Positions 16,745 to 26,217 of a stretch of DNA of 64,000 nt are shown here, one piece after another. Origin of the DNA: Candidatus Jettenia caeni (lineage in GTDB: Bacteria > Planctomycetota > Brocadiia > Brocadiales > Brocadiaceae). The DNA is taken from NCBI GenBank assembly GCA_000296795.1, contig BAFH01000004.1:620001-684000 (forward strand), in the 5' to 3' direction. The translations under genes and the position numbers were made by a program. Under the pieces are notes generated by a model. That model did not search any database. It saw only the letters and a list, made by a program, of their open reading frames with translations, and was not told the origin of the DNA. Every line of letters begins with the position of its first letter. Position 1 is the first letter of the stretch.

Positions 16745-17470
16745 TCAATAACCTAAATTCCTGACTTCTTCTTCCGTAAATCCGATAAAATGAGCTAATT
16801 CATGGCGTACCACATTCTTTATCCTTTTCTTAATCTCCTCTTCCGAGTGGCAAAGAGACTCGATATTCTTCTGAAATATCGTAATCCTCTCCGGCATTGT
16901 GCCAGAATGCCATACACTTTTCTTGTTAAGCGGTATACCTTCAAATAACCCTAACAAAATTCCGCTAGGTGTTATTTTCAGTTTTTCTAATACATTACTG
17001 GTAGGCCTATCCTCTACAACAATAGACACATTCGATAAACGGTCCTGGATATTTTGTGGCAATTCTTTGATTGCATCAATCACAAGCCGGTCGAAAACTA
17101 TTGTATGCCCTGTGCTTTGAGCTTCCGGAATTATTTCATCCGATCCATACTCAACAATTCCGGTAATTTTATAGGTACCCATAAAGATCTTACCTACAAG
17201 ATAAATAATTCCCCCTAATACAGCAAACGTTACCCAGAAGTTCCATCCCTGCATGAGCATAGCGCCACCTAACGATCCCAAAAGAGCAACAATTGCAAAA
17301 TACCCCAGCAAGACACAAAACCCTTTTGTATCCTTCTCGTGCCTTTTCACAGCTAGGATAGGAACTACCCTTAAACCACAGCCAACACATATCATACTCT
17401 TTTTCTGATTACACTCTTCAATACGATATATCTGACCACAATGAAAGCATCGTAATAGATCTTTTGTCAT
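16745..17470 (-). CDS. Zinc-ribbon, two-helix membrane protein with minimal metalloprotease domain
   Basis: Three parts are visible in 241 residues: an N-terminal zinc ribbon (CFHC near residues 8-11 and CVGC near 28-31), two hydrophobic helices (about 50-72 and 75-93), and a C-terminal zincin-like domain resembling PF06262. The last has ERITIFQKNIE and ends RHELAHFIGFTEEEV, containing HELAH (HExxH). The stand-alone metallopeptidase is normally a soluble protein of about 120 residues, so the membrane and zinc-ribbon fusion is unusual. It lies 15 bases after the DUF481 gene in a minus-strand operon. Peptidase activity is inferred only from HExxH. Confidence 0.72.
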   Translation of the reverse strand: MTKDLLRCFHCGQIYRIEECNQKKSMICVGCGLRVVPILAVKRHEKDTKGFCVLLGYFAIVALLGSLGGAMLMQGWNFWVTFAVLGGIIYLVGKIFMGTYKITGIVEYGSDEIIPEAQSTGHTIVFDRLVIDAIKELPQNIQDRLSNVSIVVEDRPTSNVLEKLKITPSGILLGLFEGIPLNKKSVWHSGTMPERITIFQKNIESLCHSEEEIKKRIKNVVRHELAHFIGFTEEEVRNLGY

Positions 17471-17485
17471 AAAATAAAGGTTCTC

Positions 17486-18595
17486 TTAGAAATTATACCC
17501 AATGGTACTTAATATGGTAGCATCGTTATTTTTTACCCCTTCTGCACTGGGATCACTATCATATTGGTTGATCCAGCTAATGTTCCAGGATATATGGTTA
17601 TTCAATTTTTGCCTTAATCCTACATCAGATTCTAATCGCCATTGTATAAGATTATCTACTGCAGGTATAAAATCTACTTTCGCATACATGAAAGTTGAAT
17701 CAAAAATTTGCCAATCTAAATAATTTCCAATTCTCAAACCAGGACTTGTTCGTACCATACTGTCTTGAAATCTCTCGTAGGTATATGATGGACCTATTTC
17801 AGATTTATACTTCAAATTTTCCCTTTCAATAAACCGATAGCCCATACCTGATGATGTAATAGACCTGAGACTCAACTTCTCGATCTCATCATGCTCTATA
17901 CTCTCCTGATGAAAAGAATACAATCTTTCTTTGTGTTTACGCTCATATTTAAAAGCGCCGTGTTGTTCGTCAGCGCTCTTCGTCCCGGCAGTTGTCTCAA
18001 AAAGAAGAAGGCTGCTGAAATAAAAATTATCTTTCATTCTTTCCAGAGAAAAATTTGTCTTTACGCTCGTAGTCAATGCGTCCCTATTTCCCCTTTGAAG
18101 GGTAAGACCGGCATCAATATTCCCCTTCCACGGTTTACCGCCTTGCTGAAGGGTATCCTGCTGCTGAGGTGCTGCATAAACATCGGGAGTATCGTGAATA
18201 CTCGCTTGCACAGATGGTTCTGCTCCATCCGTAAAAAACGACCGACTGGCTATCATCTCCTTCGGGTAAATTGATGATACAGTATCTGCCGTCGTGAGGC
18301 CTATATCTTTAACGGAAAGCCCCCCCTCAGTCTTAAGGATGGTAAATTTCCTTTTGGTTTCATCGTGGCTTACGATAATAATCTCTTTATCTCTTGAAAT
18401 AAGGCTGATAATGCGCCACTGGATGAAACTAATAGCTCCTCCACCTTCGTCTCTGACCGAGAGACACTCCTCATCAGCATCAACTACTTCTCCTTTTATT
18501 ATATCACCATCAATAGTCTTTATCTCGTCGGTAAATGCCTTATTTATAAGACAGAAATACATCAGGAAAAGAATTAAAAATCTTAATTTAGGCAT
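17486..18595 (-). CDS. DUF481-type outer-membrane beta-barrel protein
   Basis: It has a signal peptide (KLRFLILFLMYFCLINKAFT), a small N-terminal beta domain (IKTIDGDIIKGEVVDADEEC), a linker, and a C-terminal barrel region starting GNIDAGLTLQRGNRDALT, which matches the DUF481/YdiY salt-induced outer-membrane family. It ends in Phe as expected for barrel assembly. The frame reaches 18622, but ATG 18595 has AAAGGAAT before it and overlaps the mscK-like stop (ATGCCTAA), so translation is coupled. Pairing with a mechanosensitive channel suggests an envelope or osmotic role. Confidence 0.8.
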   Translation of the reverse strand: MPKLRFLILFLMYFCLINKAFTDEIKTIDGDIIKGEVVDADEECLSVRDEGGGAISFIQWRIISLISRDKEIIIVSHDETKRKFTILKTEGGLSVKDIGLTTADTVSSIYPKEMIASRSFFTDGAEPSVQASIHDTPDVYAAPQQQDTLQQGGKPWKGNIDAGLTLQRGNRDALTTSVKTNFSLERMKDNFYFSSLLLFETTAGTKSADEQHGAFKYERKHKERLYSFHQESIEHDEIEKLSLRSITSSGMGYRFIERENLKYKSEIGPSYTYERFQDSMVRTSPGLRIGNYLDWQIFDSTFMYAKVDFIPAVDNLIQWRLESDVGLRQKLNNHISWNISWINQYDSDPSAEGVKNNDATILSTIGYNF

Positions 18596-21500
18596 TATTC
18601 CTTTTGTAAACAATATTCTCAATATCTGCTGTCACGATTTCCTTTTTATCTTTGTCAGGAACAGGAAAAGGTACTATTGAACGGATATGAATATCATGCT
18701 GTGGGAAGGCAATCTCAATGTTATTCTGTTTAAACACCTTATCAATAGCAAAATTAAGTTCACTCATGGTAAACCAACGTTTCCCTGGATCATCTGCCCA
18801 AAAATACAATTCGAATCTGAGCGCATTCTCACCGAACTCAGCAAACCTTACGACTGGTTCAGGATATACCTTTACATTTGGATTCTGCTTAGCAATTTCC
18901 AATAAACACTGCTTTACAAGACCGGTATCAGAACCATATGCAACTCCGACCTTCACACACCCTCTCATCAGGGGTGTTGGAAGAGTCCAATTCGTTATTC
19001 TATTTTCGATAAACTTTGCATTCGGTACAGTTATCGTGACTCCATCAGGGGTTGTCAGTGTAGTGCTCCTTGCATTGATACTCTCAATAGTTCCTCCTGT
19101 TCCGTCATCCAGAATAACGACATCTCCCACACGCATAGGCCGCTCAAAGAGCAGGATAATTCCACTGACAAAATTGCTGATGATATTCTGCATTCCAAAG
19201 CCAATACCAATACCAAATGCACCTGCAAAAATTGTCAAACTTTTTAATGGAATGCCGGCCAGGTTGAGACCAATAAGCGCAGCAATGCCTACAATAACAT
19301 ATCGTATGAGAGAAGAGAATGTTTGCCTCGCCCCACGTTCTAAACGGAGTTTATAAAATACCCGTTCCTCCAGTAATTTTTTTATATACCGTGCAATGAA
19401 AAAGAACACGAGGAATATGGCGAATGCAACAATAATCTTTATCGGCGTAGTATATTTACCATCTTCAAAAACAAAACGATAGCTTAATCCGCTCCTGAGA
19501 GTTCCCAGCACTGCACCTATTTGGCCGAATATTTTTTGGACCAGATAGGGAGCTGCAGGAGAGCCTAATGCATCATAAAAGGTCCTCACCCATACCCGAA
19601 TAATAATGATTGCGGCAATAAGAGAAATAGCATACTTGCACGAAACGGAATATACCGATGTAATGGCATGAAATTTCTTCTCCTCAGAAGTGCCCTTTTG
19701 AATCATTTTCTTTCTGAGACGCGCATCTCTTATGTAATCCAAACGGTGCTGTAGGTATTTCCACACCAAAAATACAATAAATGCAACAATAAAACTTTTT
19801 ATACATGTTTTTAAGAGTGCATAGGTTAGTACCGAATACCCAAGACTCCTTATTGCAAACAACGAAATAACAAACGTAATAAAGATTGGGTATATTATCA
19901 CGATAACACGATGAATGAATTTCCCTAATTTACCTTCTCCGCTCGGTAATAGTTTAAGGATAAAGGTTCTCTGCGTAGCAAGCCACAACAGGAGAATCAA
20001 CATGCCTAACCGGTAAACAAACCAGAGTAATTTAATTACATCGTTTCTGTATTCAAAAACTGTTAATACCGTAATTGCAGATAGAGAGATCAAAGAGAAT
20101 AAAAGCATAATATTTAATGAACGGTACAGGTGTGTGGGGGAAACATACGCCAGGGAGGTAACCAGTTTTTTATCCCCCTTTTCAGGACCGAAAGACTCAA
20201 TGAGAAAACTCTTCAGTATCTTATATACTGCAAAATAGGTTAAGATATATACGGTTGCTGTTACCCAGGGGACCCTGATATGAAAAAGAGAAGTCAGGGA
20301 AAAAGAAAGGATAGCAATCCAAAAGGCGCCTATACTCTTTTTCATGATAAGGAGGAGGCTGGGAAGAAGCCTTGATTTATAGTAGGATATATCAGTAACC
20401 TTATAGGATTCTTCGATTTTAGAGGTAATCTCATCTCCGGCTGCCAAAACATCACTTCCATTCTCTGCATGAGTGGCCTCATAAGATTCTTCGATTTTAG
20501 AGGTGCACCACATACACAGAAATCTTTTTGAAAAATAAAGCCCTGCAAGTATTACCAATAGTCCACACAACCGTATCCAAAAACTGACAGTTTTCTTTTC
20601 CGTATCGAGGTATAGAATGAAATTTTTAACAGCATTTTGAGCTGTATTGTAGAACGTATCGAACAAGAGGCGGCTCTGTATCAAATCCTTATATATTGTT
20701 TTAAATGTTTCTGTGGAAATGTTACTTTCAATCCTTGCCCAAATATTTGCTGCCCTCATGGTAATTAATTTTTCTCTCGTTCTATTCGACAGGGCAAGCG
20801 CATTATTCTTAATCTCCAATCGTTCATGGAGTCTATCTAATATTGCAGATAGAAGTTTTGTTAGTTCCTCATGAATTTCTATTTTTTGATGCGCATACTC
20901 CTTAATTTGGCGTGCTAATTCCTTGTTCTCAAAAACAGCAATCTCTTTTTCAATTTTTGATATTTCTTCTTGTGCGTTCTTCAGATTATCTAAAAACAGT
21001 TTTTCCTCTCGTTTTACCGATGTAATAAGGCTTTCAATCACCGTTATCGCATTTGAAAACCGCTGTATGTCTGACTCTGTTTTTCTTAAGAATTCATCTA
21101 TTACACTCGCTGTCATCCTTCGTTCTAAGAAAAATTCAATATCCGCTTCCAATTCTTTGTATTCAGTGGCATCTTTATATCTCTGTTCACCCTCTGTTAT
21201 GAGCTCGTCTTTCTTTCTGGCTACAAGTCCGGTTTGCTTGTGAAGTTCAGCTTCTAATTCCAGTACTCTTTTCTTTTCCGGAGAAGTTGTTACCATTTGC
21301 TTTTGTGCAACCTCTTCAGCCTTCCTGATTGCCTCCTGCAGTGCCTTTTCAGCCTCCGCTCTTCTCATTTCTGCAATTTTTTGATTTACCTCTTCGGCTC
21401 TTTTAGCAGCTTCTAACTCGGCTTGCTTCTTTTTTAGTTCCTCGCTCCTTAACTTTTCCTCCAGACGGTTTGCTTTTTCAGCTAAAAAGGCTATGTTGAG

Positions 21501-22364
21501 TTCTGCATTTTTTAATATCTGTATTATTTGATCATAACGAACCTTAGCCGTTCCAAGCCTCGTCTTGAATATAACAATCCATTGTGCACCTATCGCCTTC
21601 CTCCACACTATAATACTGTCAATTTTCTCTTGTATTTTTTTAAGGAGTTCCTCATCGCTTATATCTTTTTTTTGTAATTCCAAATCTTTAATAAGATCTT
21701 TCTCTCTGTCAGAAACCCTGACTTTGACATCCTCCAGTTCATGAGTAAAAAAAGATACTATCGTATCCCTCTCCTTGAGACTTGCATGAACCGTAGCAAT
21801 GTAACCCTTTGCAATATCTAATTCTTTTTTCACTACAAGGGCTTGATCAAAAGGTGTTACAGCAATTATCTCTTCAAGCTTTGCTATCGTCTCTAATAAT
21901 GCAACTTGATCTGTGTAAGCCTTTAACTGATTTTGAAGGGCTGTAATCTGATCTTCATATGTCTCTATTTGTTCATCGCTTACGTTTAATTTTTCTTTAA
22001 TAATATCTATTTCTTTATCGAGTAGTTGTAAAAATTTCGGATTTTCTCCCTCTGTCTGATAGGTTTTTTTATCCTGCTGTAATTTCTTAAGATAAACTAT
22101 CGTTGTATCTCTGTCTCTTTGTAAATCTGAGATTAAAGACTCATTCTCTTTCACAGATTTATCAACAATAGCTTTTATCTCCTTTGCTTTTAATCTTGCC
22201 TTTTCAACATCTTCTGATTTTACCGTTATACCAATCTCAGCAGATTTTACTTCATCTGATTTTTTCTCTGGAGTTTGAGCCAATACACCAAGAGAGTTGC
22301 CTACTAGGAATAAGAAACATATGCTGAAATACCTTACTAATGGAAATGTATTTTTTTTCGACAT
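18588..22364 (-). CDS. MscK/KefA-like large mechanosensitive channel (MscS superfamily)
   Basis: About 1258 residues: a signal peptide (YFSICFLFLVGNSLGVLA), a periplasmic coiled-coil domain of some 550 residues rich in Glu/Lys, a multi-helix membrane region, and the C-terminal MscS core with pore helix LTIFAGAFGIGIGFGMQNI, FERPMRVGDVV, and a beta/C-terminal cage domain. This is the MscK/MscM architecture that relieves osmotic downshock. A short internal duplication is visible: SKIEESYEAT and SKIEESYKVT about 30 residues apart. Start ATG 22364 was preferred over TTG 22379 because GAAAGG lies 7 bases upstream. It lies between tetR and DUF481. Confidence 0.9.
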   Translation of the reverse strand: MSKKNTFPLVRYFSICFLFLVGNSLGVLAQTPEKKSDEVKSAEIGITVKSEDVEKARLKAKEIKAIVDKSVKENESLISDLQRDRDTTIVYLKKLQQDKKTYQTEGENPKFLQLLDKEIDIIKEKLNVSDEQIETYEDQITALQNQLKAYTDQVALLETIAKLEEIIAVTPFDQALVVKKELDIAKGYIATVHASLKERDTIVSFFTHELEDVKVRVSDREKDLIKDLELQKKDISDEELLKKIQEKIDSIIVWRKAIGAQWIVIFKTRLGTAKVRYDQIIQILKNAELNIAFLAEKANRLEEKLRSEELKKKQAELEAAKRAEEVNQKIAEMRRAEAEKALQEAIRKAEEVAQKQMVTTSPEKKRVLELEAELHKQTGLVARKKDELITEGEQRYKDATEYKELEADIEFFLERRMTASVIDEFLRKTESDIQRFSNAITVIESLITSVKREEKLFLDNLKNAQEEISKIEKEIAVFENKELARQIKEYAHQKIEIHEELTKLLSAILDRLHERLEIKNNALALSNRTREKLITMRAANIWARIESNISTETFKTIYKDLIQSRLLFDTFYNTAQNAVKNFILYLDTEKKTVSFWIRLCGLLVILAGLYFSKRFLCMWCTSKIEESYEATHAENGSDVLAAGDEITSKIEESYKVTDISYYKSRLLPSLLLIMKKSIGAFWIAILSFSLTSLFHIRVPWVTATVYILTYFAVYKILKSFLIESFGPEKGDKKLVTSLAYVSPTHLYRSLNIMLLFSLISLSAITVLTVFEYRNDVIKLLWFVYRLGMLILLLWLATQRTFILKLLPSGEGKLGKFIHRVIVIIYPIFITFVISLFAIRSLGYSVLTYALLKTCIKSFIVAFIVFLVWKYLQHRLDYIRDARLRKKMIQKGTSEEKKFHAITSVYSVSCKYAISLIAAIIIIRVWVRTFYDALGSPAAPYLVQKIFGQIGAVLGTLRSGLSYRFVFEDGKYTTPIKIIVAFAIFLVFFFIARYIKKLLEERVFYKLRLERGARQTFSSLIRYVIVGIAALIGLNLAGIPLKSLTIFAGAFGIGIGFGMQNIISNFVSGIILLFERPMRVGDVVILDDGTGGTIESINARSTTLTTPDGVTITVPNAKFIENRITNWTLPTPLMRGCVKVGVAYGSDTGLVKQCLLEIAKQNPNVKVYPEPVVRFAEFGENALRFELYFWADDPGKRWFTMSELNFAIDKVFKQNNIEIAFPQHDIHIRSIVPFPVPDKDKKEIVTADIENIVYKRNNA

Positions 22365-22379
22365 ATTGAGACCTTTCAA

Positions 22380-22970
22380 TTAAACACCTATCCCTTGTTT
22401 ATAAACATTCCATAGATCCGAATGCATCTTTTGGGGTACAAAATTAAAATTTTTATACGACCATATCGTCACCGTAGATTGTATAAGACCCATAAAGACC
22501 ATGGCGGATGTTTTCGGATTAATATCTTTTTTTATCAATCCTAACTCGATACTGCTCAAAAGAAGCTTCTCTATCTTCCGTAAATATTTCTGGATAAGTT
22601 GTAAAATCTTTTTGCGAATAATCGGATCACTAAACTGCATAGCCCCCATAATAACAACGAAGGATGTCTTACGGCGGTTTTTTGCTAAAATAAGCTGAGC
22701 AAGTAAGATATTTTTCAGATTTTGAACCGGATCTTTCTCTACCATTGCACTATTTATGGATTCCATAAGGGTTTTTTCAATATCATCTATCAACAAACTC
22801 AATATATCTCTTTTGCTCTTAAAATGCCGGTATATGGCGCCTTTCGTAGTCCCTATTTCCTCTGCTATTTCACTGATGGTAACATGTTCAATTCCTTTTG
22901 AAGAAATAATATTGCGAATTATATCTATAATCTGTTGTCTTCTAATCTCTGTAGATTTTCTAACCTGCAT
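22380..22970 (-). CDS. TetR/AcrR-family regulator heading the mscK operon
   Basis: A 196-residue regulator with the TetR helix-turn-helix (IIDIIRNIISSKGIEHVTIS, then EIGTTKGAIYRHFKSK). AAGGAGG precedes the ATG by five bases. Its stop lies 15 bases before the mscK-like start, so it likely regulates the operon tetR-mscK-DUF481-metalloprotease-yajQ. A decayed relative is found at 59343-59520, next to a membrane protein whose paralogue lies at 26218-26952. The ligand is unknown. Confidence 0.88.
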   Translation of the reverse strand: MQVRKSTEIRRQQIIDIIRNIISSKGIEHVTISEIAEEIGTTKGAIYRHFKSKRDILSLLIDDIEKTLMESINSAMVEKDPVQNLKNILLAQLILAKNRRKTSFVVIMGAMQFSDPIIRKKILQLIQKYLRKIEKLLLSSIELGLIKKDINPKTSAMVFMGLIQSTVTIWSYKNFNFVPQKMHSDLWNVYKQGIGV

Positions 22971-23357
22971 GAAACCTCCTTCTGTATTGTGAATTGTTAG
23001 GTATAATCAAGATACAGAGTTATAATCTAATGTCTTATATATAAAAATGAAACCATATTATAAGAAAAAAGAGGCTGGATTTAAATTAAAACTTAAAATT
23101 TGATAAGAAAAAATACCCCGGAATAATGCATAGAATGTTGTAAGTAAGAGGTAACCTGTAATAATTATTACGGAAATCGGCTCTTTGATCACTCATGTAC
23201 TGATATTTCATGAAAAATATTGATTCCAAAAGTAAAGAGAAAGAGGAGAATATTTTATATTTTTGTTAAGGCTATACTGAGTTATAATAGTAATTAAAGG
23301 AAATAGGCGTAGCTATGTTTTGCATTACGGATCAGGAAAAAAACAGGAGAATACTCT
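22971..23357. other. Divergent intergenic region between tetR and sensor gene
   Basis: No gene is visible. The perfect 14-base palindrome GTAATAATTATTAC lies at 23158-23171, roughly midway, and could be a regulator site. The stretch is very AT-rich and should contain the divergent promoters for the tetR operon and the sensor gene at 23358. I could not settle on -35/-10 pairs with confidence. Confidence 0.4.
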
Positions 23358-24416
23358 ATGAAATTAACCGTAGGAAAAAAGATGAGTGGTGGTTTTGCGA
23401 TATCGTTTATTATATCGGCAATTACTGGCGGATTAATCTTATATTGGTTAACGAACCTTACTGCAATGAGTCAAACAGTATTGAATGTTCATACACCATC
23501 TACCATAGAGGCAGAACGGCTTTTACGTTACTGTGGGTTAACAATTGGAGAGGTAAAGGGCTTCCTTGTATCAGGTGATGAAAAGTGTATTCATGACTTA
23601 GAAATTGCAAAGTCTGAGATACTGGAAAGCTATAAGAAACTTGAAGGGTTATCACATGATTGGACTCTGCAAGAAAATAAGGATATCCTGAAGGAGATAG
23701 GAAAGTGTTTAGATACATTTAACGCCTCAGCTCACAAGGTATTTGAGAAAAGATATAACCCGGAAAGCGATACAACACGCTATTATTTTGAAAACACTAT
23801 AACACCCTCATATCAATCAGTACATGGACACATAAATACCCTATTCACAATCCTGGAAGAAATACCATTAACAGATATAATAAAAGAGGCTCTTATTGCA
23901 GGAGCAAATATGAAGGAAGGGATAGCATATTCTGACATGGCAATAAGAGAATTCCTTACAAAGGCAGATGAAAAATATATAAGGAATTATGAGGATGCAG
24001 TAAATTTATATACCCGTGGATTATATACTTTACAAGAGATTTCAAAAGAATTACCCGATAATGCCCAGGCATCCATTGCAGGACTCTTTAATGAAAATGG
24101 ACAATTTATAGACCAGACAAGAAAAATATTTGAGGTAAAAAGTGGAAATAATCGTTCCGATTTGATATTCGTAAACGAAGAGCTTTCCCCCCTCATAGAT
24201 ACCATACAAGGTCACATTGATCAAATGGGAATTAACATGATCAAATTATTAGAGGCTGAAATACAAACCGTATTGAGATTACAGAAATTATTATGGTTTA
24301 TTGCCTTAATCGCTATAGGAATTAGTGTGGCAACAGGTACATTCTTTGCTCTGTTTAGTAGAAAGTATCTTATATTAAGCTGGCCACGAAGATTAGTGCA
24401 ATCCTCACGAGTCTAA
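23358..24416 (+). CDS. Truncated chemoreceptor-like membrane sensor (output domain missing)
   Basis: 352 residues: TM1 (about 12-32, FAISFIISAITGGLILYW), a helical extracytoplasmic ligand domain (about 33-310) and TM2 (LLWFIALIAIGISVATGTFF). This is the N-terminal half of a methyl-accepting chemotaxis protein or sensor kinase. The frame ends about 20 residues after TM2, with no HAMP, methyl-accepting or kinase domain. The tail SRKYLILSWPRRLV does not look like HAMP. DNA just beyond encodes another hydrophobic start in a different frame, so the gene appears rearranged and is probably non-signalling. Confidence 0.7.
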   Translation: MKLTVGKKMSGGFAISFIISAITGGLILYWLTNLTAMSQTVLNVHTPSTIEAERLLRYCGLTIGEVKGFLVSGDEKCIHDLEIAKSEILESYKKLEGLSHDWTLQENKDILKEIGKCLDTFNASAHKVFEKRYNPESDTTRYYFENTITPSYQSVHGHINTLFTILEEIPLTDIIKEALIAGANMKEGIAYSDMAIREFLTKADEKYIRNYEDAVNLYTRGLYTLQEISKELPDNAQASIAGLFNENGQFIDQTRKIFEVKSGNNRSDLIFVNEELSPLIDTIQGHIDQMGINMIKLLEAEIQTVLRLQKLLWFIALIAIGISVATGTFFALFSRKYLILSWPRRLVQSSRV

Positions 24417-24457
24417 TTCTCATAATAGTATTTATAAATTTTTTAATTCTGATTTAA
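24377..24457 (+). pseudogene. Fragment of a second sensor N-terminus fused out of frame
   Basis: Read in another frame, the 3' end of the preceding gene encodes KLATKISAILTSLILIIVFI and then a stop at 24455. Lys-x-Lys-Ile-Ser followed by a hydrophobic helix is the usual N-terminus of membrane sensors. This suggests that a deletion joined the start of one sensor to the middle of another. It lacks its own start codon. Evidence is the hydrophobic pattern only. Confidence 0.35.
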
Positions 24458-24458
24458 A

Positions 24459-24488
24459 AAAAGGCCAGCTTTACAACGCTGGCCTTTT
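24459..24488. terminator. Rho-independent terminator, probably bidirectional
   Basis: AAAAGGCCAGC (24459-24469) pairs perfectly with GCTGGCCTTTT (24478-24488) around an 8-base loop. Its A-tract and T-tract flanks can end transcripts in both directions. It separates the plus-strand sensor remnant from the minus-strand focA gene. Confidence 0.88.
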
Positions 24489-24610
24489 CTGCACTCAGAC
24501 TTTTACTAACGCTACTGCTATGGATGAAAGAGGCGCCAGGAAGCCTTTTGTGCACGGGACTTTTACTACCAATTTTCTGTTATTGCCTTATTTTAGAATG
24601 CATTTCTGAT

Positions 24611-25504
24611 CTATTGCTTCATCTTCACCCTAATATCCTTAATCTCTTCTTCCATTTTCGGTGGCTTTAATGATTCTTGGGTTCCGGTAGTAGCCTTTAA
24701 AGCCTCTAATTTCCTTGCCCCTTTTTCATCCATCGCGGTGGCAAACCAATAGAGGAACGTGACGAAGAAACTACCACCCACGATATTCCCAAGGGTAACC
24801 GCAACGAGGTTCCACCCAAACATCTTACCCCATGAGATCATCGCAGGATCGTGAGGCAGTAAGTTCGCAATCGTCAAAAACGTCATATTCGCTACACTGT
24901 GTTCCATGCCTGTAGTAACAAAGCAGAACAAAACCCACCAACACATCATTATCTTGGCGCTGTCGCTGGTAACTCTAAAGCAGCTCCATATACCTAAACA
25001 TACAAGCCAGTTACAAAAAATACCCCTGAAAAACAATTCCCACCACGGCGCATTGCACTTATAGGTAGCAGCCTTGTTCAAAAATGTGTGCCATGGATCA
25101 GGGGCAAATACGCCAGACATATAAATTAAAAGCGCAAAAATCAGTGACCCACCCAGGTTACCTACATACGTCCAAAACCAGCCCAACATTGAATCGCCAA
25201 GTGATACGGTACCTCTGAAAGTACCTTTCAGTATCAGTAAATTATATCCGGTAAACAACTCAGCTCCAGCAATAACTACTAATATCAAAGCGATAGGAAA
25301 TACAGCTCCTCCAACTATTTTACCGATTCCGGGATTTAACGCTGCAACAGGAGCAGCCGCAACAACCATAAGAAGGACACCAAATCCAATAAAAAAACCA
25401 GCTACTACAGAAAGCGTCAAAAAACCTACCAGACTATGCTTCATTGCCGTAGATTTCTTGAGAGACATCGCTGCAATTGCATCTACATTTCCAGTATATA
25501 ACAT
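24611..25504 (-). CDS. focA: Formate/nitrite channel, FocA/NirC family
   Basis: The 297-residue protein has six hydrophobic segments. The family signatures are GYNLLILKGTFRG in the first half, and GMEHSVANM with the central pore His and NLVAVTLGNIVGGSFF in the second. The C-terminal cytosolic tail is longer and Lys/Glu-rich. In anammox bacteria such channels are thought to import nitrite, the substrate of both nitrite reduction and NxrA oxidation. Formate remains possible. Its upstream region carries three GTAAAC-type dyads like those at the P-II and nxrA promoters, suggesting shared control. Confidence 0.93.
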   Translation of the reverse strand: MLYTGNVDAIAAMSLKKSTAMKHSLVGFLTLSVVAGFFIGFGVLLMVVAAAPVAALNPGIGKIVGGAVFPIALILVVIAGAELFTGYNLLILKGTFRGTVSLGDSMLGWFWTYVGNLGGSLIFALLIYMSGVFAPDPWHTFLNKAATYKCNAPWWELFFRGIFCNWLVCLGIWSCFRVTSDSAKIMMCWWVLFCFVTTGMEHSVANMTFLTIANLLPHDPAMISWGKMFGWNLVAVTLGNIVGGSFFVTFLYWFATAMDEKGARKLEALKATTGTQESLKPPKMEEEIKDIRVKMKQ

Positions 25505-25691
25505 TACTTGTTCTCCTCTAAAATGTTGTATACAGCATCTTAAAACAACACGAATTATCTCCTCCTCTTCTAAAGCTCAATACAACACAACTACTTATCC
25601 CCCTGTAATACTCTTTTTGACACACCCCTCCTTTCTTGGTCGCTCGTTTTTCAACATCCGCACATATTCTGCGTTCATTCTCCACAAACTT

Positions 25692-25927
25692 TATTTAGTA
25701 ACTATTCGTTTACTTAACAAAACATATGCCAACGGCACTTTGCAGTAAAAATACTGTTCATATTTTTATATAAACAGTTTTAAACCAACACACTATATAA
25801 ACGATAGTTTATTTGTCGCATGGATATCGGAACGCTGTTAGAATCACACAGGTCTTTCATTATGCAATACTAGTTTCACCGTCTGAATTTCATTTCCATA
25901 ATAACCTATACGGTAAACGAGTGTTTA
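25692..25927 (-). promoter_or_regulatory. focA upstream region with three GTAAAC/GTTTAC dyads
   Basis: Seen: TAAACGATAGTTTA (25798-25811, perfect TAAAC/GTTTA arms), TAAACGAGTGTTTA (25914-25927) and a looser copy GTAAACGAATAGTTA on the minus strand (25698-25712). The loose copy sits between a possible -35 TTGTTA (25715-25720) and -10 TAAATA (25692-25697), 17 bases apart; this promoter is weak and uncertain. The remaining 25505-26217 sequence holds no supported gene. Confidence 0.55.
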
Positions 25928-26013
25928 TATATAATACGTTCCGGGCATAAGAGACCCTATGGTTACTGACAGATATCTGACATTCAGGAAGTTTTCTCAC
26001 AAGTATCGAGAGA

Positions 26014-26044
26014 TAGGGTAGATTAAACGAAGTGAATCCACTAT
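26014..26044. repeat. Fragment of GGGTGGATTAAGCG-type dispersed palindrome
   Basis: TAGGGTAGATTAAACGAAGT followed by GAATCCACTA matches, with decay, a short inverted sequence (GGTGGATT...AATCCACC) that I recall from intergenic DNA of many bacteria. A second decayed element resembling GGGCGAACACAAGG occurs near 26141-26166. Both are low-confidence repeat relics in the 25505-26217 gap. Confidence 0.35.
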
Positions 26045-26217
26045 TGCATCTTAATGGCATTGGGTGGCTGGATTTTCGATAAAGACAGCGGGGATGACGG
26101 GAGGACTACCGTAGATTATACAATCAAAAACCGGTGTGTTTTTTCATAAGGGCGAACACAAGGTGTATCCCTGACTCGGTTTTGCGCCGTATTATGATTA
26201 ATAAACTGAACACTAAC

